From positions 36,557 through 88,612 of the forward strand of contig JAIMKJ010000013.1 of the NCBI GenBank assembly GCA_020692565.1: a stretch of DNA of 52,056 bases, in the 5' to 3' direction. Shown here piece after piece: positions 35,757 through 44,759 of this stretch. This DNA is from Thermomonas sp. (GTDB lineage Bacteria > Pseudomonadota > Gammaproteobacteria > Xanthomonadales > Xanthomonadaceae). Within the stretch, counting starts at the first letter, position 1; the number at the start of each line of letters is the position of its first letter. The position numbers and the translations under genes were made by a program. The notes beneath the pieces were generated by a model. That model made no database searches. It was given only the letters and a program-made list of their open reading frames with translations, and was not told the origin of the DNA.

Positions 35757-37709
35757 ATGTCGACCGAAACCCCCTCCCTGCGTTTTGCCGATCTCGGCCT
35801 GGCCGAGACCGTGATGGCGGCGGTCGCCGAAGTCGGATACGAAACCCCGTCGCCGATCCAGGCCGCGACCATCCCCGCGTTGCTGGCCGGTCGCGATGTG
35901 CTGGGACAGGCCCAGACCGGCACCGGCAAGACCGCGGCCTTCGCGCTGCCGCTGCTGTCGCGGCTGGACCTGAAGCAGGGCAAGCCGCAGGTGCTGGTGC
36001 TGGCGCCCACCCGCGAACTCGCGATCCAGGTCGCCGAAGCGTTCCAGCGTTACGCCAACAAGATTCCCGGTTTCCACGTGCTGCCGATCTATGGCGGACA
36101 GAGCTATTACCCGCAGTTGCAGGCATTGAAGCGCGGCGTGCATGTCGTGGTCGGCACCCCGGGCCGGGTCATCGACCATCTCGACCGCGGCACCCTGGAC
36201 CTGTCCGAACTCAAGGCGCTGGTGCTGGACGAAGCCGACGAAATGCTGCGCATGGGCTTCATCGACGATGTCGAGACGGTGCTGAAGAAAGTGCCGGAAA
36301 CGCGCCAGGTCGCGCTGTTCTCGGCGACCATGCCCAGCCAGATCCGGCGCATCGCCCAGACCTATCTGCGCGACCCCGCGGAAGTGACCATCGCCGCGAA
36401 GACCACCACCGCCACCAACATCCGCCAGCGGTTCTGGTTCGTCAGCGGCATGCACAAACTCGATGCGCTGACCCGCATCCTCGAAGCCGAGCCCTACGAC
36501 GCGATGCTGGTGTTCGCGCGCACCAAGCTGGCCACGGATGAACTCGCCGAGAAGCTGCAGGCGCGCGGCCTGGCCGCCGCTGCGATCAACGGCGACGTGC
36601 AGCAGGCGCAGCGCGAGAAGACCATCCAGAATCTCAAGGACGGCAAGATCGACATCCTGGTCGCCACCGATGTCGCCGCCCGCGGCCTCGACGTGGAACG
36701 CATCAGCCACGTGCTGAACTACGACATCCCCTACGACACCGAAAGCTACGTCCACCGTATCGGCCGCACCGGCCGCGCCGGGCGCAGCGGCGAGGCGATC
36801 CTGTTCGTGAGTCCGCGCGAGAAGAACATGCTGCGCGCGATCGAACGCGCCACTCGCCAGCCGATCCAGGAAATGCAATTGCCGACCGTGGAGAGCGTCA
36901 ACGACGCCCGCGTTACCCGATTCCTGACCCGCATCACCGACACCCTGGCGCAGGGCGCGGGCGACGGCGGCGACATCGGCCTGTACCGCGAGCTGGTCGA
37001 ACGCTACGAACGCGAACAGAACGTGCCGGCGATCGAAGTGGCCGCGGCGCTGGCGAAACTGCTGCAGGGCGATACGCCGCTGTTGCTGGCGCCGGACCGC
37101 AAGCCGCAGCCGTTCGCGCAGCATCGCGAGTACGCCGAACGCGCGCAGCGCGCCGATCGCGGCCCGGACCGGGCCGGTGGCGAGCGGGGCGGCGAACGCG
37201 CAGAGCGTGGCGAACGTCCGCAGCGCGAGCCGCGCCCGGGCCAGGAGCGCCGCGAATTCGCGCCGAAGAAGGACTTCGCACCGCGTTCGGCGCCCGAACC
37301 GGGCATGGAGACGTATCGCATCGAAGTCGGCCACATGCACGGCGTGAAGCCGGGCAACATCGTCGGCGCCATCGCCAACGAAGCCGAACTCGACAGCAAG
37401 TACATCGGCCGCATCGACATCCACGACGACCATTCGATCCTCGATCTGCCCGACGGCATGCCCAAACCGCTGCTGATGCACCTCAAGAAGGTGCGCGTGG
37501 CCGGACAGGCGCTGCGCTTGCAGAAACTCGACGAATACGACGGCAGTGGCGGCGCCGCATCCGGCGGCTTCAAATCGGAAGGCATCAAGCCGGGCGGCTT
37601 CAAACCGCGCACCGCGTTCAAGCCGGACGGTTTCAAGCCGCACGGCGGCAAGCCGGGACCGAAACCGCATCGCAAAGGCTCGTCCTCCGGTTTCAAACCG
37701 AAGGACTGA
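35757..37709 (+). CDS. deaD: DEAD-box RNA helicase, DeaD/CsdA type
   Basis: 650 residues. Core helicase with Q-motif (ETPSPIQAATIPALL), GQAQTGTGKTAAFALP, PTRELAIQV, GTPGRVIDHL, VLDEADEMLRMGF, SATMPSQ, TDVAARGLDVERIS and HRIGRTGRAGRSG. Residues 440-510 form an Arg/Glu/Gly-rich linker (ERGGERAERGERPQRE), then the CsdA-type RNA-binding domain (IEVGHMHGVKPGNIVGAIAN). The tail has repeated GFKP-like units (GGFKP, DGFKP, GFKPKD). CsdA acts in cold-shock ribosome assembly and mRNA decay. The ATG at 35757 (MSTETPS) is taken as the start; upstream in-frame codons are not conserved. Its stop is 6 bp from that of the convergent AAA ATPase gene. Confidence 0.94.
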   Translation: MSTETPSLRFADLGLAETVMAAVAEVGYETPSPIQAATIPALLAGRDVLGQAQTGTGKTAAFALPLLSRLDLKQGKPQVLVLAPTRELAIQVAEAFQRYANKIPGFHVLPIYGGQSYYPQLQALKRGVHVVVGTPGRVIDHLDRGTLDLSELKALVLDEADEMLRMGFIDDVETVLKKVPETRQVALFSATMPSQIRRIAQTYLRDPAEVTIAAKTTTATNIRQRFWFVSGMHKLDALTRILEAEPYDAMLVFARTKLATDELAEKLQARGLAAAAINGDVQQAQREKTIQNLKDGKIDILVATDVAARGLDVERISHVLNYDIPYDTESYVHRIGRTGRAGRSGEAILFVSPREKNMLRAIERATRQPIQEMQLPTVESVNDARVTRFLTRITDTLAQGAGDGGDIGLYRELVERYEREQNVPAIEVAAALAKLLQGDTPLLLAPDRKPQPFAQHREYAERAQRADRGPDRAGGERGGERAERGERPQREPRPGQERREFAPKKDFAPRSAPEPGMETYRIEVGHMHGVKPGNIVGAIANEAELDSKYIGRIDIHDDHSILDLPDGMPKPLLMHLKKVRVAGQALRLQKLDEYDGSGGAASGGFKSEGIKPGGFKPRTAFKPDGFKPHGGKPGPKPHRKGSSSGFKPKD

Positions 37710-37715
37710 GGCGGG

Positions 37716-38792
37716 TCACGCCGCGGGCATCGGCTCCGCGGCGCGCGCCACCAGGCTGTAGACGGTCGCCAGCGACAGCGTCCGCCGCGGGTGCGCAGCG
37801 ATCGCCGCCTGCGCGTGCGCCTGGACGGCCGCGTCGTCCGGGGCGAGTTCCATGACCACGCGTCCGGCTTCGGCAGGCGTCAGTTCGCGGCAGTTCAAGC
37901 GCGCGAAACACCGTCCCGGGCGGATCAGGGCGTCGTCCAGATCGCCGACGTTCGGCAGATTGGTCGAGAACACGATCTTGCGGCCCTGCGAGCGCACCAC
38001 GCCGTCGGCGATGGTCAGGAAGCGGTGCAGGTGTTCGTTGCCCTCGGCGCGCGGCTTCAGCAGATGGTCGGCGTCTTCGACCACGAAGGCATCTTCCCAG
38101 CCGGTGATGAATTTCACGAAAATCTCGTCGCTTTCGAGGCTCTTGGTGTCGCCGGTGTAGAGCGCCCGCGCCTGGCGGCCGCGCTGCCGCGACATCGCGC
38201 CGAGGATCGCGCGGATCAGCCGGGTCTTGCCGGTGCCCGGTGGGCCCTGCACGACCAGCACGGATTCGTGCGACGCCAGATAGCGGCGCACGAAGTGGTC
38301 GACGCCCCCGGGGATCTCCGGATAGGCGCTGTCCAGCAGGCGGTCATCCGCCAACTCCTCGATTTCCGCGCTTTCGAGCTGACCTTTTGAAGTGATGAAG
38401 TGCCAATCGATCGAAAACATCGCTTCGTTCATGCGCGTGTCGGCGACCAGCGCGGAGATCCGCGCCAACGCGGCTTCGGCGCGCTCGACCGAATCGGCCC
38501 AGATCGAGAACCCGCATGAACAGTATTCGGGCTTCGCGCCGCCGTGGGCGGTCATGAACAGGCCTTCGGCGTCGATCAGCAGTTCCGCCGAGCGCAACCG
38601 CTGCGCACGCCAGCCGGGCTGGGTGGCGATGCGATCGAACAGCCCGAGTACGTCTTCGCGCGCGGCGAACCGCAGCGAGCGGTAGATCGGGTAGCGCGCC
38701 GTGCCGTCGCGGATCGCATCGAAGACGCGGCTCTTCAGCACCAGGTCGCCGAAGTCCCACAGGTCCATGCCGAGTCGGGTGGTGGTGTCCAT
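37716..38792 (-). CDS. AAA family ATPase
   Basis: 358 residues. The N-terminal 170 residues are an uncharacterised domain with a short Cys pair (YCSCGFSIWAD, residues 90-100). Then an AAA module: Walker A VVQGPPGTGKTRLIRAI (residues 183-190), Walker B AFVVEDADHLLKP, sensor-1 type KIVFSTNLPNVGDLDDALI and an arginine-finger-like RPGRCF. The C-terminal 60 residues are helical. It resembles bacterial AAA_lid-type ATPases of unknown substrate, related to the RPGR.F pattern of FtsH/BCS1-like AAA domains. The ATG at 38792 is annotated; a GTG 18 bases upstream is equally possible. Divergent from the desaturase gene. Confidence 0.8.
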   Translation of the reverse strand: MDTTTRLGMDLWDFGDLVLKSRVFDAIRDGTARYPIYRSLRFAAREDVLGLFDRIATQPGWRAQRLRSAELLIDAEGLFMTAHGGAKPEYCSCGFSIWADSVERAEAALARISALVADTRMNEAMFSIDWHFITSKGQLESAEIEELADDRLLDSAYPEIPGGVDHFVRRYLASHESVLVVQGPPGTGKTRLIRAILGAMSRQRGRQARALYTGDTKSLESDEIFVKFITGWEDAFVVEDADHLLKPRAEGNEHLHRFLTIADGVVRSQGRKIVFSTNLPNVGDLDDALIRPGRCFARLNCRELTPAEAGRVVMELAPDDAAVQAHAQAAIAAHPRRTLSLATVYSLVARAAEPMPAA

Positions 38793-38985
38793 AGGGTGAA
38801 CGCGGCTCACGGCCGGGTCGATGAGAAGTTGCGGAGTCTACAGGTGGCCGCAAATCCCCGGTTGCCCCGATCCAGAGGGCGTCCGCCGGCAAGATGGCTG
38901 TACTGGGTCACACCATACGCATACGCACGCATTGCGATGTCGGCGCGGGCCGCCCACAATCGATCATCTTCCCGGAGTCCTCCGC

Positions 38986-40017
38986 GTGACCGAACCCGCG
39001 ACCGCAGCACCCACTGTTTCGTCCCCCGCCTCCCAGTTGCGCCAACGCTGCGCCGAATTCGCCCGCCCAATGGCGGGGCGCGCCGTGTGGCAACTGATCA
39101 ATACCCTGGTGCCGTTCGCCGCACTCTGGGCATTGATGGCCTGGAGCGTGATCGCCCAGTGGAACTATCTGTGGACGCTGCTGCTGGCGCTGCCGACCGC
39201 CGGTCTGTACGTGCGCACCTTCATCATCCAGCACGACTGCGGGCACGGCTCGTTCTTCGCCAGCCAGCGCGCGAACGACATGGTGGGCCGCTGTCTCGGC
39301 GTGGTCACCCTGTTCCCGTACGGTTACTGGAAGAAGACCCACGCGATCCATCACGGCACCTCGGGCAACCTCGACCGCCGCGAAGTCGGCGACATCGAGA
39401 CGCTGACCGTCGCCGAATACCGCCAGCGCTCCCGGTTCGGCCGCTTCTGCTACCGCTTCTACCGCAGCACCCCGGTGCTGCTGGGCATCGGTCCGATGTA
39501 CCAGTTCGTGATCAAGCATCGTTTCCCGTTCGACATGCCGTTCACCTGGAAGAAGGAATGGCTGAGCGTGCTGCTCAACAACCTGACGCTCGCGGTCGTG
39601 TTCGTGGCGATGTGGTGGACGGTGGGCTGGCATATCGCCCTGCTGGTGCACCTGCCGGTGGTGTTGATCGCCGGTGCCGCCGGCGTGTGGCTGTTCTACG
39701 TGCAGCACACCTTCGAGGGCGCTTACTGGACGCGCGGCGACGACTGGAACTCGCACGAGGCCGCGGTTTCCGGCAGTTCCTTCTACGACCTGCCGCGGGT
39801 GATGCACTGGTTTACCGGCAACATCGCCTATCACCATATCCATCACCTCGCCAGCCGCATTCCCAACTACCGCCTGCGCGAAGCCTTCGAGTCCAGCCCC
39901 GTGCTGCAGCAGGCGCCGCGTCTTACGATCTGGTCCAGCCTGCGCTGCGCAAGGCTGAAACTGTGGGACGAGGATCTGAAACAACTGGTGGGTTTCCCGA
40001 AACGCATCCGGGCCTGA
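38986..40017 (+). CDS. Membrane fatty acid desaturase
   Basis: 343 residues, integral membrane di-iron desaturase. Helices [19 protein letters not shown] and [19 protein letters not shown], then two more at [20 protein letters not shown] and [17 protein letters not shown]. The three histidine boxes are HDCGH (residues about 84), HAIHHG and HHIHHL. The pattern fits the acyl-lipid omega-6/delta-12-type group, which introduces double bonds into membrane acyl chains and helps cold adaptation. The GTG start (VTEPATA) has CGGAG 9 bases upstream; an in-frame ATG further upstream would add 55 poorly conserved residues. Electron donor is not encoded nearby. Confidence 0.92.
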   Translation: MTEPATAAPTVSSPASQLRQRCAEFARPMAGRAVWQLINTLVPFAALWALMAWSVIAQWNYLWTLLLALPTAGLYVRTFIIQHDCGHGSFFASQRANDMVGRCLGVVTLFPYGYWKKTHAIHHGTSGNLDRREVGDIETLTVAEYRQRSRFGRFCYRFYRSTPVLLGIGPMYQFVIKHRFPFDMPFTWKKEWLSVLLNNLTLAVVFVAMWWTVGWHIALLVHLPVVLIAGAAGVWLFYVQHTFEGAYWTRGDDWNSHEAAVSGSSFYDLPRVMHWFTGNIAYHHIHHLASRIPNYRLREAFESSPVLQQAPRLTIWSSLRCARLKLWDEDLKQLVGFPKRIRA

Positions 40018-40104
40018 GTCCGTCCCGGAGCGTCTCCGCGCTTGCCACCGCCGCGGGACTGGTGTTCGATAGACACCGGTCCTGGGGGAAACGGTGGAAA
40101 TCCG

Positions 40105-42009
40105 ATGCGTAACAACAAAGTCGTTCGCGGCATCCTTCCGCTGCTGTGCCTGATGGCGGGCGTCTATGCGCAGGCCGCGCCGCCGACGCTGGAGGACATC
40201 CTCAAGCCCAGCCTGCATGACATCGTCAAGATTTCGCCGAACGGCCGCTATGTCGCCGCGACCCTGCGCAAGCCCGAGAACAACAAGAACCGGATGCTCT
40301 TGGTCATCATCGACCGCGAGACCAACAAGCCGGTGCGGGTGCTCGACCCCGAAGAGAATGCCGAGATCAGCCGGGTCTGGTGGGTGAACGACGAGCGCCT
40401 GTTCGTGATGTCGACCTGGGGCGGGGACAACGTCCAGCAGTATTACCTCGACCCGCGCGTCGTCGCGATCAATGTCGACGGCAGCCGGATACGCTCGTTC
40501 TACGCTTCGATCGTCGACACCCTTGTCGACGACGACAAGCACATCCTGATCGAGCGCTGCGCGAAGCGGACCCACAAGGGCTGCAAGACCTACGTGCAGA
40601 AAGTCGTCGAAGATCGTTGGACCGGGCCGCGCATCGTCGATGCGCCGGCCATCGACACGTCGTTCTTCACCGACAACGCCGGCAACGTGCTATTTGCGAC
40701 GGCCTGGGACGACGATCGCGTCCAGCGAGTCTGGATCCGCAAGGGCGACGGCTGGGAAATCTTCAACGATGCGTCGCAAAGCGGTGTGGAGATCGATCTC
40801 ATCGGCACCTCGCGCGATGATGCCAAAGTGTTCATTCGCACCGAGCGCAAGCAAGGACCGGACGTGATCGAACGCATGGACCTGGCGACCCGCGAGCGTG
40901 AGGTGGTGATGAGCGACCCGTTGCTCGATCCTGCGTTCGTCGTGTGGTCCGCGGACGGCCGGCAACCGATTGGCGCCGCCTACGGACTGGGCGTGCCGCG
41001 CGCGCGGTTCTGGGACGCGACCGACCCGGACGCCAAGCTCCTGCGCGGCATGGAAGCAGTGTTTCCCGAAGACGCGGTGGCGTTCGCGAACGGGTCGCGC
41101 GATGGTCAGCACATCGTCGTCAATGTCTGGAGCGATCGCGATCCCGGCAGTTTCTATCTGCTCGATCGCAAGACCAAACGGATGGATATCGTTGCGCGCG
41201 TCAAACCGTGGTTGAATCCCGATGCCCTGGCGCGCAATCAGCCGATCGCATTCACGACCCGGGACGGTCTGGAATTGCACGGTTACCTGACCATGCCGCT
41301 GGCGACGACCTCTGCGCCGCCGCTGGTGGTGATGCCGCACGGCGGTCCGTTCGACGTGAAGGACGACTGGGCCTACGACGAGGAAGCGCAGATCCTCGCG
41401 GCGAACGGCTATGCCGTGCTGCGCATCAACTATCGCGGCTCCGGCGGTTTCGGTCAGGCGTTCCAGCGCTCCGGCTATCGGCAGTGGGGCCTGAAGATCA
41501 TGGACGATATCGTCGACGGGACGCGGTGGGCGATGGCCGACGGTCGGATCGATCCGAAGCGGGTCTGCATCTGGGGCAGCAGTTTCGGCGGCTACGCCGC
41601 ACTGATGGGTGTCGCGCGCGAGCCGGAGTTGTACCGCTGCGCGATCTCCATGGCCGGTGCGACCAATCTGATCATCACCCGCAAGTGGGGCGACACGCAC
41701 CGGACCGAGTGGGGACGCCATTACCTCGACGAGGCGGTCGGCGACGACGAAAAAGCGCTGTACGAGCAGTCTCCGGTGAAGCATGTGGCCAACATCCAGG
41801 CGAAGGTGCTGTTGATCCACGGCAACCACGATCAACGCGTTTCGTTCGAGCATGCGCGAGCGATGGTTGCGGCGATGGAGAAAGCCGGAAAGCCGATGGA
41901 GACGTTCTTCTTCGACGACGAAACCCACGGCGTCTACGGCGAGAAAAACCGGCGCGAGTATTACGGCCGCGTGCTGAAATTCCTGCGCGCCAACCTCGGC
42001 ACGGAATAG
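40105..42009 (+). CDS. Secreted S9 prolyl oligopeptidase family peptidase
   Basis: 634 residues. N-terminal signal peptide (GILPLLCLMAGVYAQAA). Residues 30-390 form a beta-propeller-like part with repeated strands; the C-terminal 240 residues are the peptidase: LVVMPHGGPFDVKDDWAY, the nucleophile Ser493 in IWGSSFGGYAALM, the Asp in LIHGNHDQRV and the His in DETHGVYGE. This is the S9C/acylaminoacyl-peptidase type, common in multiple copies in Xanthomonadaceae. Likely periplasmic or secreted, acting on short peptides. GGTGGAAA ribosome site; starts about 90 bp after the desaturase stop, so linked transcription is possible. Confidence 0.93.
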   Translation: MRNNKVVRGILPLLCLMAGVYAQAAPPTLEDILKPSLHDIVKISPNGRYVAATLRKPENNKNRMLLVIIDRETNKPVRVLDPEENAEISRVWWVNDERLFVMSTWGGDNVQQYYLDPRVVAINVDGSRIRSFYASIVDTLVDDDKHILIERCAKRTHKGCKTYVQKVVEDRWTGPRIVDAPAIDTSFFTDNAGNVLFATAWDDDRVQRVWIRKGDGWEIFNDASQSGVEIDLIGTSRDDAKVFIRTERKQGPDVIERMDLATREREVVMSDPLLDPAFVVWSADGRQPIGAAYGLGVPRARFWDATDPDAKLLRGMEAVFPEDAVAFANGSRDGQHIVVNVWSDRDPGSFYLLDRKTKRMDIVARVKPWLNPDALARNQPIAFTTRDGLELHGYLTMPLATTSAPPLVVMPHGGPFDVKDDWAYDEEAQILAANGYAVLRINYRGSGGFGQAFQRSGYRQWGLKIMDDIVDGTRWAMADGRIDPKRVCIWGSSFGGYAALMGVAREPELYRCAISMAGATNLIITRKWGDTHRTEWGRHYLDEAVGDDEKALYEQSPVKHVANIQAKVLLIHGNHDQRVSFEHARAMVAAMEKAGKPMETFFFDDETHGVYGEKNRREYYGRVLKFLRANLGTE

Positions 42010-42044
42010 GTTCACCGGCGCGTGACAACCGCGGAACAGGCAGC

Positions 42045-43031
42045 ATGATCATCCCCGACTACTGGGCCGAGGCCCGCGTGCAGCACCGCGACCGCAGGCG
42101 TCAGATGACGGTGCGGCGTTTCGGCTGGTCGGATACCAGCGAGGCCGACGCCCGGGCGCACGCCGATGCGCGCGTACGCGACGCGCTGGAACGCCTGCTC
42201 GCCGGTGAGTCGCTGCCGAGGCGCGAACGTCGGGTCGCCTACAACGGGGCGGACGGCGTGCCGATCCGCGAGGAGATCGTCGACCGCCACGGCGACAGCG
42301 TGATCACCCGCAACGGTTATGGCGCGCTGTGTCTGAACACACCGGGCGTGTTGTTCGCAGATATCGATTTCGAACGCACGGGCGGTCTTCGTCCGATCCT
42401 GCTGGCGATGGCCTGTCTGTTGATCATCGTGTCCACGATGTTGATCGTCGGTTTCGGCCTCCCTTTGCCGTTGGCAGCGATCATCGCGTTGGTCGTTGCG
42501 GCGAGCATGGGGGCGCCCTTGGTCAATCTCTTGCGCCGGATCTCGACGCGGATACGCGGTGGCGACCAGAAGATCGCCCGCGACAGGATCGTAGCCTTCC
42601 TCGACAGTCATCCTGGCTGGCGCGTGCGCGTCTATCGCACGCCGGCGGGTCTGCGCCTGCTCGCGCTGCACCGGTTGTTCGATCCGCGCGAACCCGCGGT
42701 GCAGGCGTGTTTCGACGCGCTCGGCGTCGACCCGGTATACGCGCGCATGTGCCACAACCAGAACTGTTTCCGCGCGCGGGTCAGTCCGAAACCGTGGCGG
42801 ATGGGTCTGCAGCGCATGCGGCCGCCGTATTCGGCGGCGTGGCGGCCGGAGCACGCCAACCTGCCGGCGCGCTTGCAGTGGATCGACGCCTACCAGCGCA
42901 AGGCGCAGGACTACGCTTCGTGCCGCTACATCGAAACGCTCGGCGATGGCACGGTCGACAACGACGCCGATGCGGTGCGTGAGCTCCACGACCTGCTGTG
43001 TCAGGCGGAGCGCGACCTCGTCATCGCGTAG
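42045..43031 (+). CDS. Hypothetical membrane protein
   Basis: 328 residues, no family I can name. It starts MIIPDYWAEARVQHRDRRRQ, a basic N-terminal part. Two adjacent membrane helices lie at about residues 113-165 (LLAMACLLIIVSTMLIVGF, LAAIIALVVAASMGAPLVN). The cytoplasm-facing C-terminal half has a His/Trp/Tyr-rich region with MCHNQNCFRARVSPKPWRMG, a possible metal-binding or substrate site, and ends in an acidic helix. It follows the S9 peptidase by 35 bp on the same strand and probably is cotranscribed. I think it has relatives across Xanthomonadaceae, but cannot assign a function. Confidence 0.78.
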   Translation: MIIPDYWAEARVQHRDRRRQMTVRRFGWSDTSEADARAHADARVRDALERLLAGESLPRRERRVAYNGADGVPIREEIVDRHGDSVITRNGYGALCLNTPGVLFADIDFERTGGLRPILLAMACLLIIVSTMLIVGFGLPLPLAAIIALVVAASMGAPLVNLLRRISTRIRGGDQKIARDRIVAFLDSHPGWRVRVYRTPAGLRLLALHRLFDPREPAVQACFDALGVDPVYARMCHNQNCFRARVSPKPWRMGLQRMRPPYSAAWRPEHANLPARLQWIDAYQRKAQDYASCRYIETLGDGTVDNDADAVRELHDLLCQAERDLVIA

Positions 43032-43038
43032 TTCGCCT

Positions 43039-43103
43039 TGTAGGAGGGCCTTCAGGCCCGGGACCTTTGCGCGAAAAACATTGGCCCTCAAGGCCCTCCT
43101 ACA
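43039..43103. repeat. Inverted repeat GTAGGAGGGCCTTCAGGCCC, probable bidirectional terminator
   Basis: Arms 43039-43060 and 43083-43103 with one or two mismatches, loop with GCGAAAAACA. Between convergent genes. Arms are nearly identical to those at 9742-9810. Confidence 0.75.
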
Positions 43104-43114
43104 TGTTCCCAGGA

Positions 43115-43333
43115 TCAGCGCGCGATCACGTCGATCGTCGCATCGCCGGTTTCGACCCGCTGGCCGCTGCGGATCTTGCAGGTCTTGCGCAGTTCGACGA
43201 CGCCATCCACGCGCACTTCGCCGCTGGCGACCAGATGCTTGCCGGCGCCGCCGCTGTCGCAGACGCCGGTCAGCTTCAGCAGTTGGTTCAGTTCGATATG
43301 GTCGCGGTCGAGATCGAAACGGATCTGGGGCAT
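43115..43333 (-). CDS. Small S4-domain RNA-binding protein (YbcJ-like)
   Basis: 72 residues, an isolated S4 fold: FDLDRDHIELNQLLKLTGV, then GGAGKHLVASGEVRVDGVVE, the usual S4 core with GxVxVNG-type turn, and a C-terminal strand RSGQRVETGDATIDVI. E. coli YbcJ (about 70 residues) is the closest named type; such proteins bind structured RNA. No clear Shine-Dalgarno, so the start at MPQIRFD is chosen by homology length. Convergent with the hypothetical membrane protein. Confidence 0.85.
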   Translation of the reverse strand: MPQIRFDLDRDHIELNQLLKLTGVCDSGGAGKHLVASGEVRVDGVVELRKTCKIRSGQRVETGDATIDVIAR

Positions 43334-43513
43334 GGGCAGGAATCGTGGGCGCCGGGCGCGGTCGGGCGCAGCATACCGGGATGCTGCCGTCGGCGTCTCG
43401 CAGACATCGCGGCCGTCGATCGCGTTCCGCCAGAGGCAGGCTGCTGACACAATGCTGTCAGCAGGGGGCGGCGATGCTGTGCGCTCCGGCCACACTCAAC
43501 CAGGGACACGTCC

Positions 43514-43888
43514 ATGCTCGCCTACACCACGCTCGGTACCCACGATCTCGCCCGCGCCGCGGAATTCTACGATGCGGTACTCGCCGAACTCGGCGCGAAG
43601 CGTTTCATGGAGGAACCCGATTACTACGTCGCATGGGGCAATTCGGAGCACGGCGCCGGTCTCGGCATCACATACCCGTTCAACAAGGAAGCGGCGACCG
43701 TCGGTAACGGCACGATGGTCGCGCTGGCGGCGACCAGTCGCGAACAGGTCGATCGTCTCTACGCCAAGGCCATCGAACTGGGCGGCACCGACGAGGGCGC
43801 GCCGGGTCAGCGCTGGCCGGGTTTCTACGCGGCGTATTTCCGCGATCTCGACGGCAACAAATTGAATTGTTGCTACATGGGCGAGTGA
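43514..43888 (+). CDS. VOC/glyoxalase family protein
   Basis: 124 residues, single vicinal-oxygen-chelate domain pair: LAYTTLGTHDLARAAEFYDA, LGAKRFMEEPDYYVAWG, and FRDLDGNKLNCCYMGE at the end. Metal ligand candidates are His9 and a Glu near the end. Such proteins are related to glyoxalase I and bleomycin-resistance proteins; substrate unknown. Followed 52 bp later by a WYL regulator on the same strand, a frequent pairing in proteobacteria. Confidence 0.88.
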   Translation: MLAYTTLGTHDLARAAEFYDAVLAELGAKRFMEEPDYYVAWGNSEHGAGLGITYPFNKEAATVGNGTMVALAATSREQVDRLYAKAIELGGTDEGAPGQRWPGFYAAYFRDLDGNKLNCCYMGE

Positions 43889-43940
43889 TCGTCGACGCAT
43901 GCCTTGCGAGGGCATGCGCCGAATCGCTCGAATCCATTCC

Positions 43941-44633
43941 ATGCGCCGCGCCGACCGCCTGTTCCAGATCGTGCAGCTCATCCGCGGCCGTCGCCTGACG
44001 ACGGCCGCGCAGCTGGCGGAACGCCTGGAAATCTCCCAGCGTTCGGTCTATCGCGATATCGCCGCGCTGCAGGCCCAGGGCGTGCCGATCGAAGGCGAAG
44101 CCGGCGTGGGGTATCGGATGCGGCGCGGTTTCGACCTGCCGCCGTTGATGTTCGATACCGCCGAAGCACAGGCGCTGGTGGCCTGCGTGCGCATCGCCCA
44201 GCCACGCATCGACACCGGTCTGGCGCTGCGTGCGGAGGATGCGCTGGCGAAGATCCTGGCGGTATTGCCCAGCGCCGCGCGCGCCGCCGCGGAAAGCCTC
44301 GCGGTGTACGCGCCGCCGGTCGGACCGGATTCCGAAACCCGCGACCGCCTGCAGGCATTGCGCCACGCGACCGAACGCAAGACCAGGCTGCGTCTGGATT
44401 ACCTCGATCTGAAGGATGAGGCGAGTATCCGGGTGGTGCGGCCGTTGGGCTGTTTCTACTGGGGCAGCGTGTGGACGTTGGCGGCGTGGTGCGAATCGCG
44501 CCGGGACTTCCGCAATTTCCGCGTCGACCGCATCCGTTCGATCGAGGCCCTCGCGGAACGCTTCCGCGACGAACCCGGCAAGACGCTGCCGGACCTGCTG
44601 CGGATCTACGATGACTGCGACGAGGTGCGCTGA
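43941..44633 (+). CDS. YafY/WYL-type DeoR-like transcriptional regulator
   Basis: 230 residues. N-terminal HTH_11 winged helix: RRADRLFQIVQLIRGRRLTT, AQLAERLEISQRSVYRDIAA, and VGYRMRRGFDLPPLMF. The C-terminal WYL domain has the characteristic LGCFYWGSVWTLAAWCE and FRNFRVDRIRSIEAL. These bind small ligands or nucleic acid ends. Probably controls the VOC gene or itself. The ATG at MRRADR is chosen; an in-frame upstream ATG adds 14 unrelated residues. Confidence 0.88.
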   Translation: MRRADRLFQIVQLIRGRRLTTAAQLAERLEISQRSVYRDIAALQAQGVPIEGEAGVGYRMRRGFDLPPLMFDTAEAQALVACVRIAQPRIDTGLALRAEDALAKILAVLPSAARAAAESLAVYAPPVGPDSETRDRLQALRHATERKTRLRLDYLDLKDEASIRVVRPLGCFYWGSVWTLAAWCESRRDFRNFRVDRIRSIEALAERFRDEPGKTLPDLLRIYDDCDEVR

Positions 44634-44687
44634 GGCTGGGCTGCGCATGCAGACTCGTCGACGGCAAGCAGAATTTTTTTTCATCCC

Positions 44688-44713
44688 GTAGAGCGGACTT
44701 CCGTCCGTTCTAC
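44688..44713. repeat. Short inverted repeat GTAGAGCGGA...TCCGTTCTAC
   Basis: Ten-base arms around CTTCCG, between the convergent WYL regulator and gspB genes; AT-rich TTTTTTTT precedes at 44674. It probably ends transcription both ways. Same type as 2458-2522. Confidence 0.65.
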
Positions 44714-44759
44714 AAGATCAGTCGTTTGCTTCTCCGATCGGCGGATTCCAGAACAACGC

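Noticed and set aside
33921..37670. A 1249-codon open frame on the minus strand through the deaD region
   Set aside because: Its first half is the antisense of the DeaD-like helicase, with low-complexity Ala/Arg/Glu sequence. Only the last 524 codons (the CocE-like hydrolase with signal peptide and ribosome site) are real.
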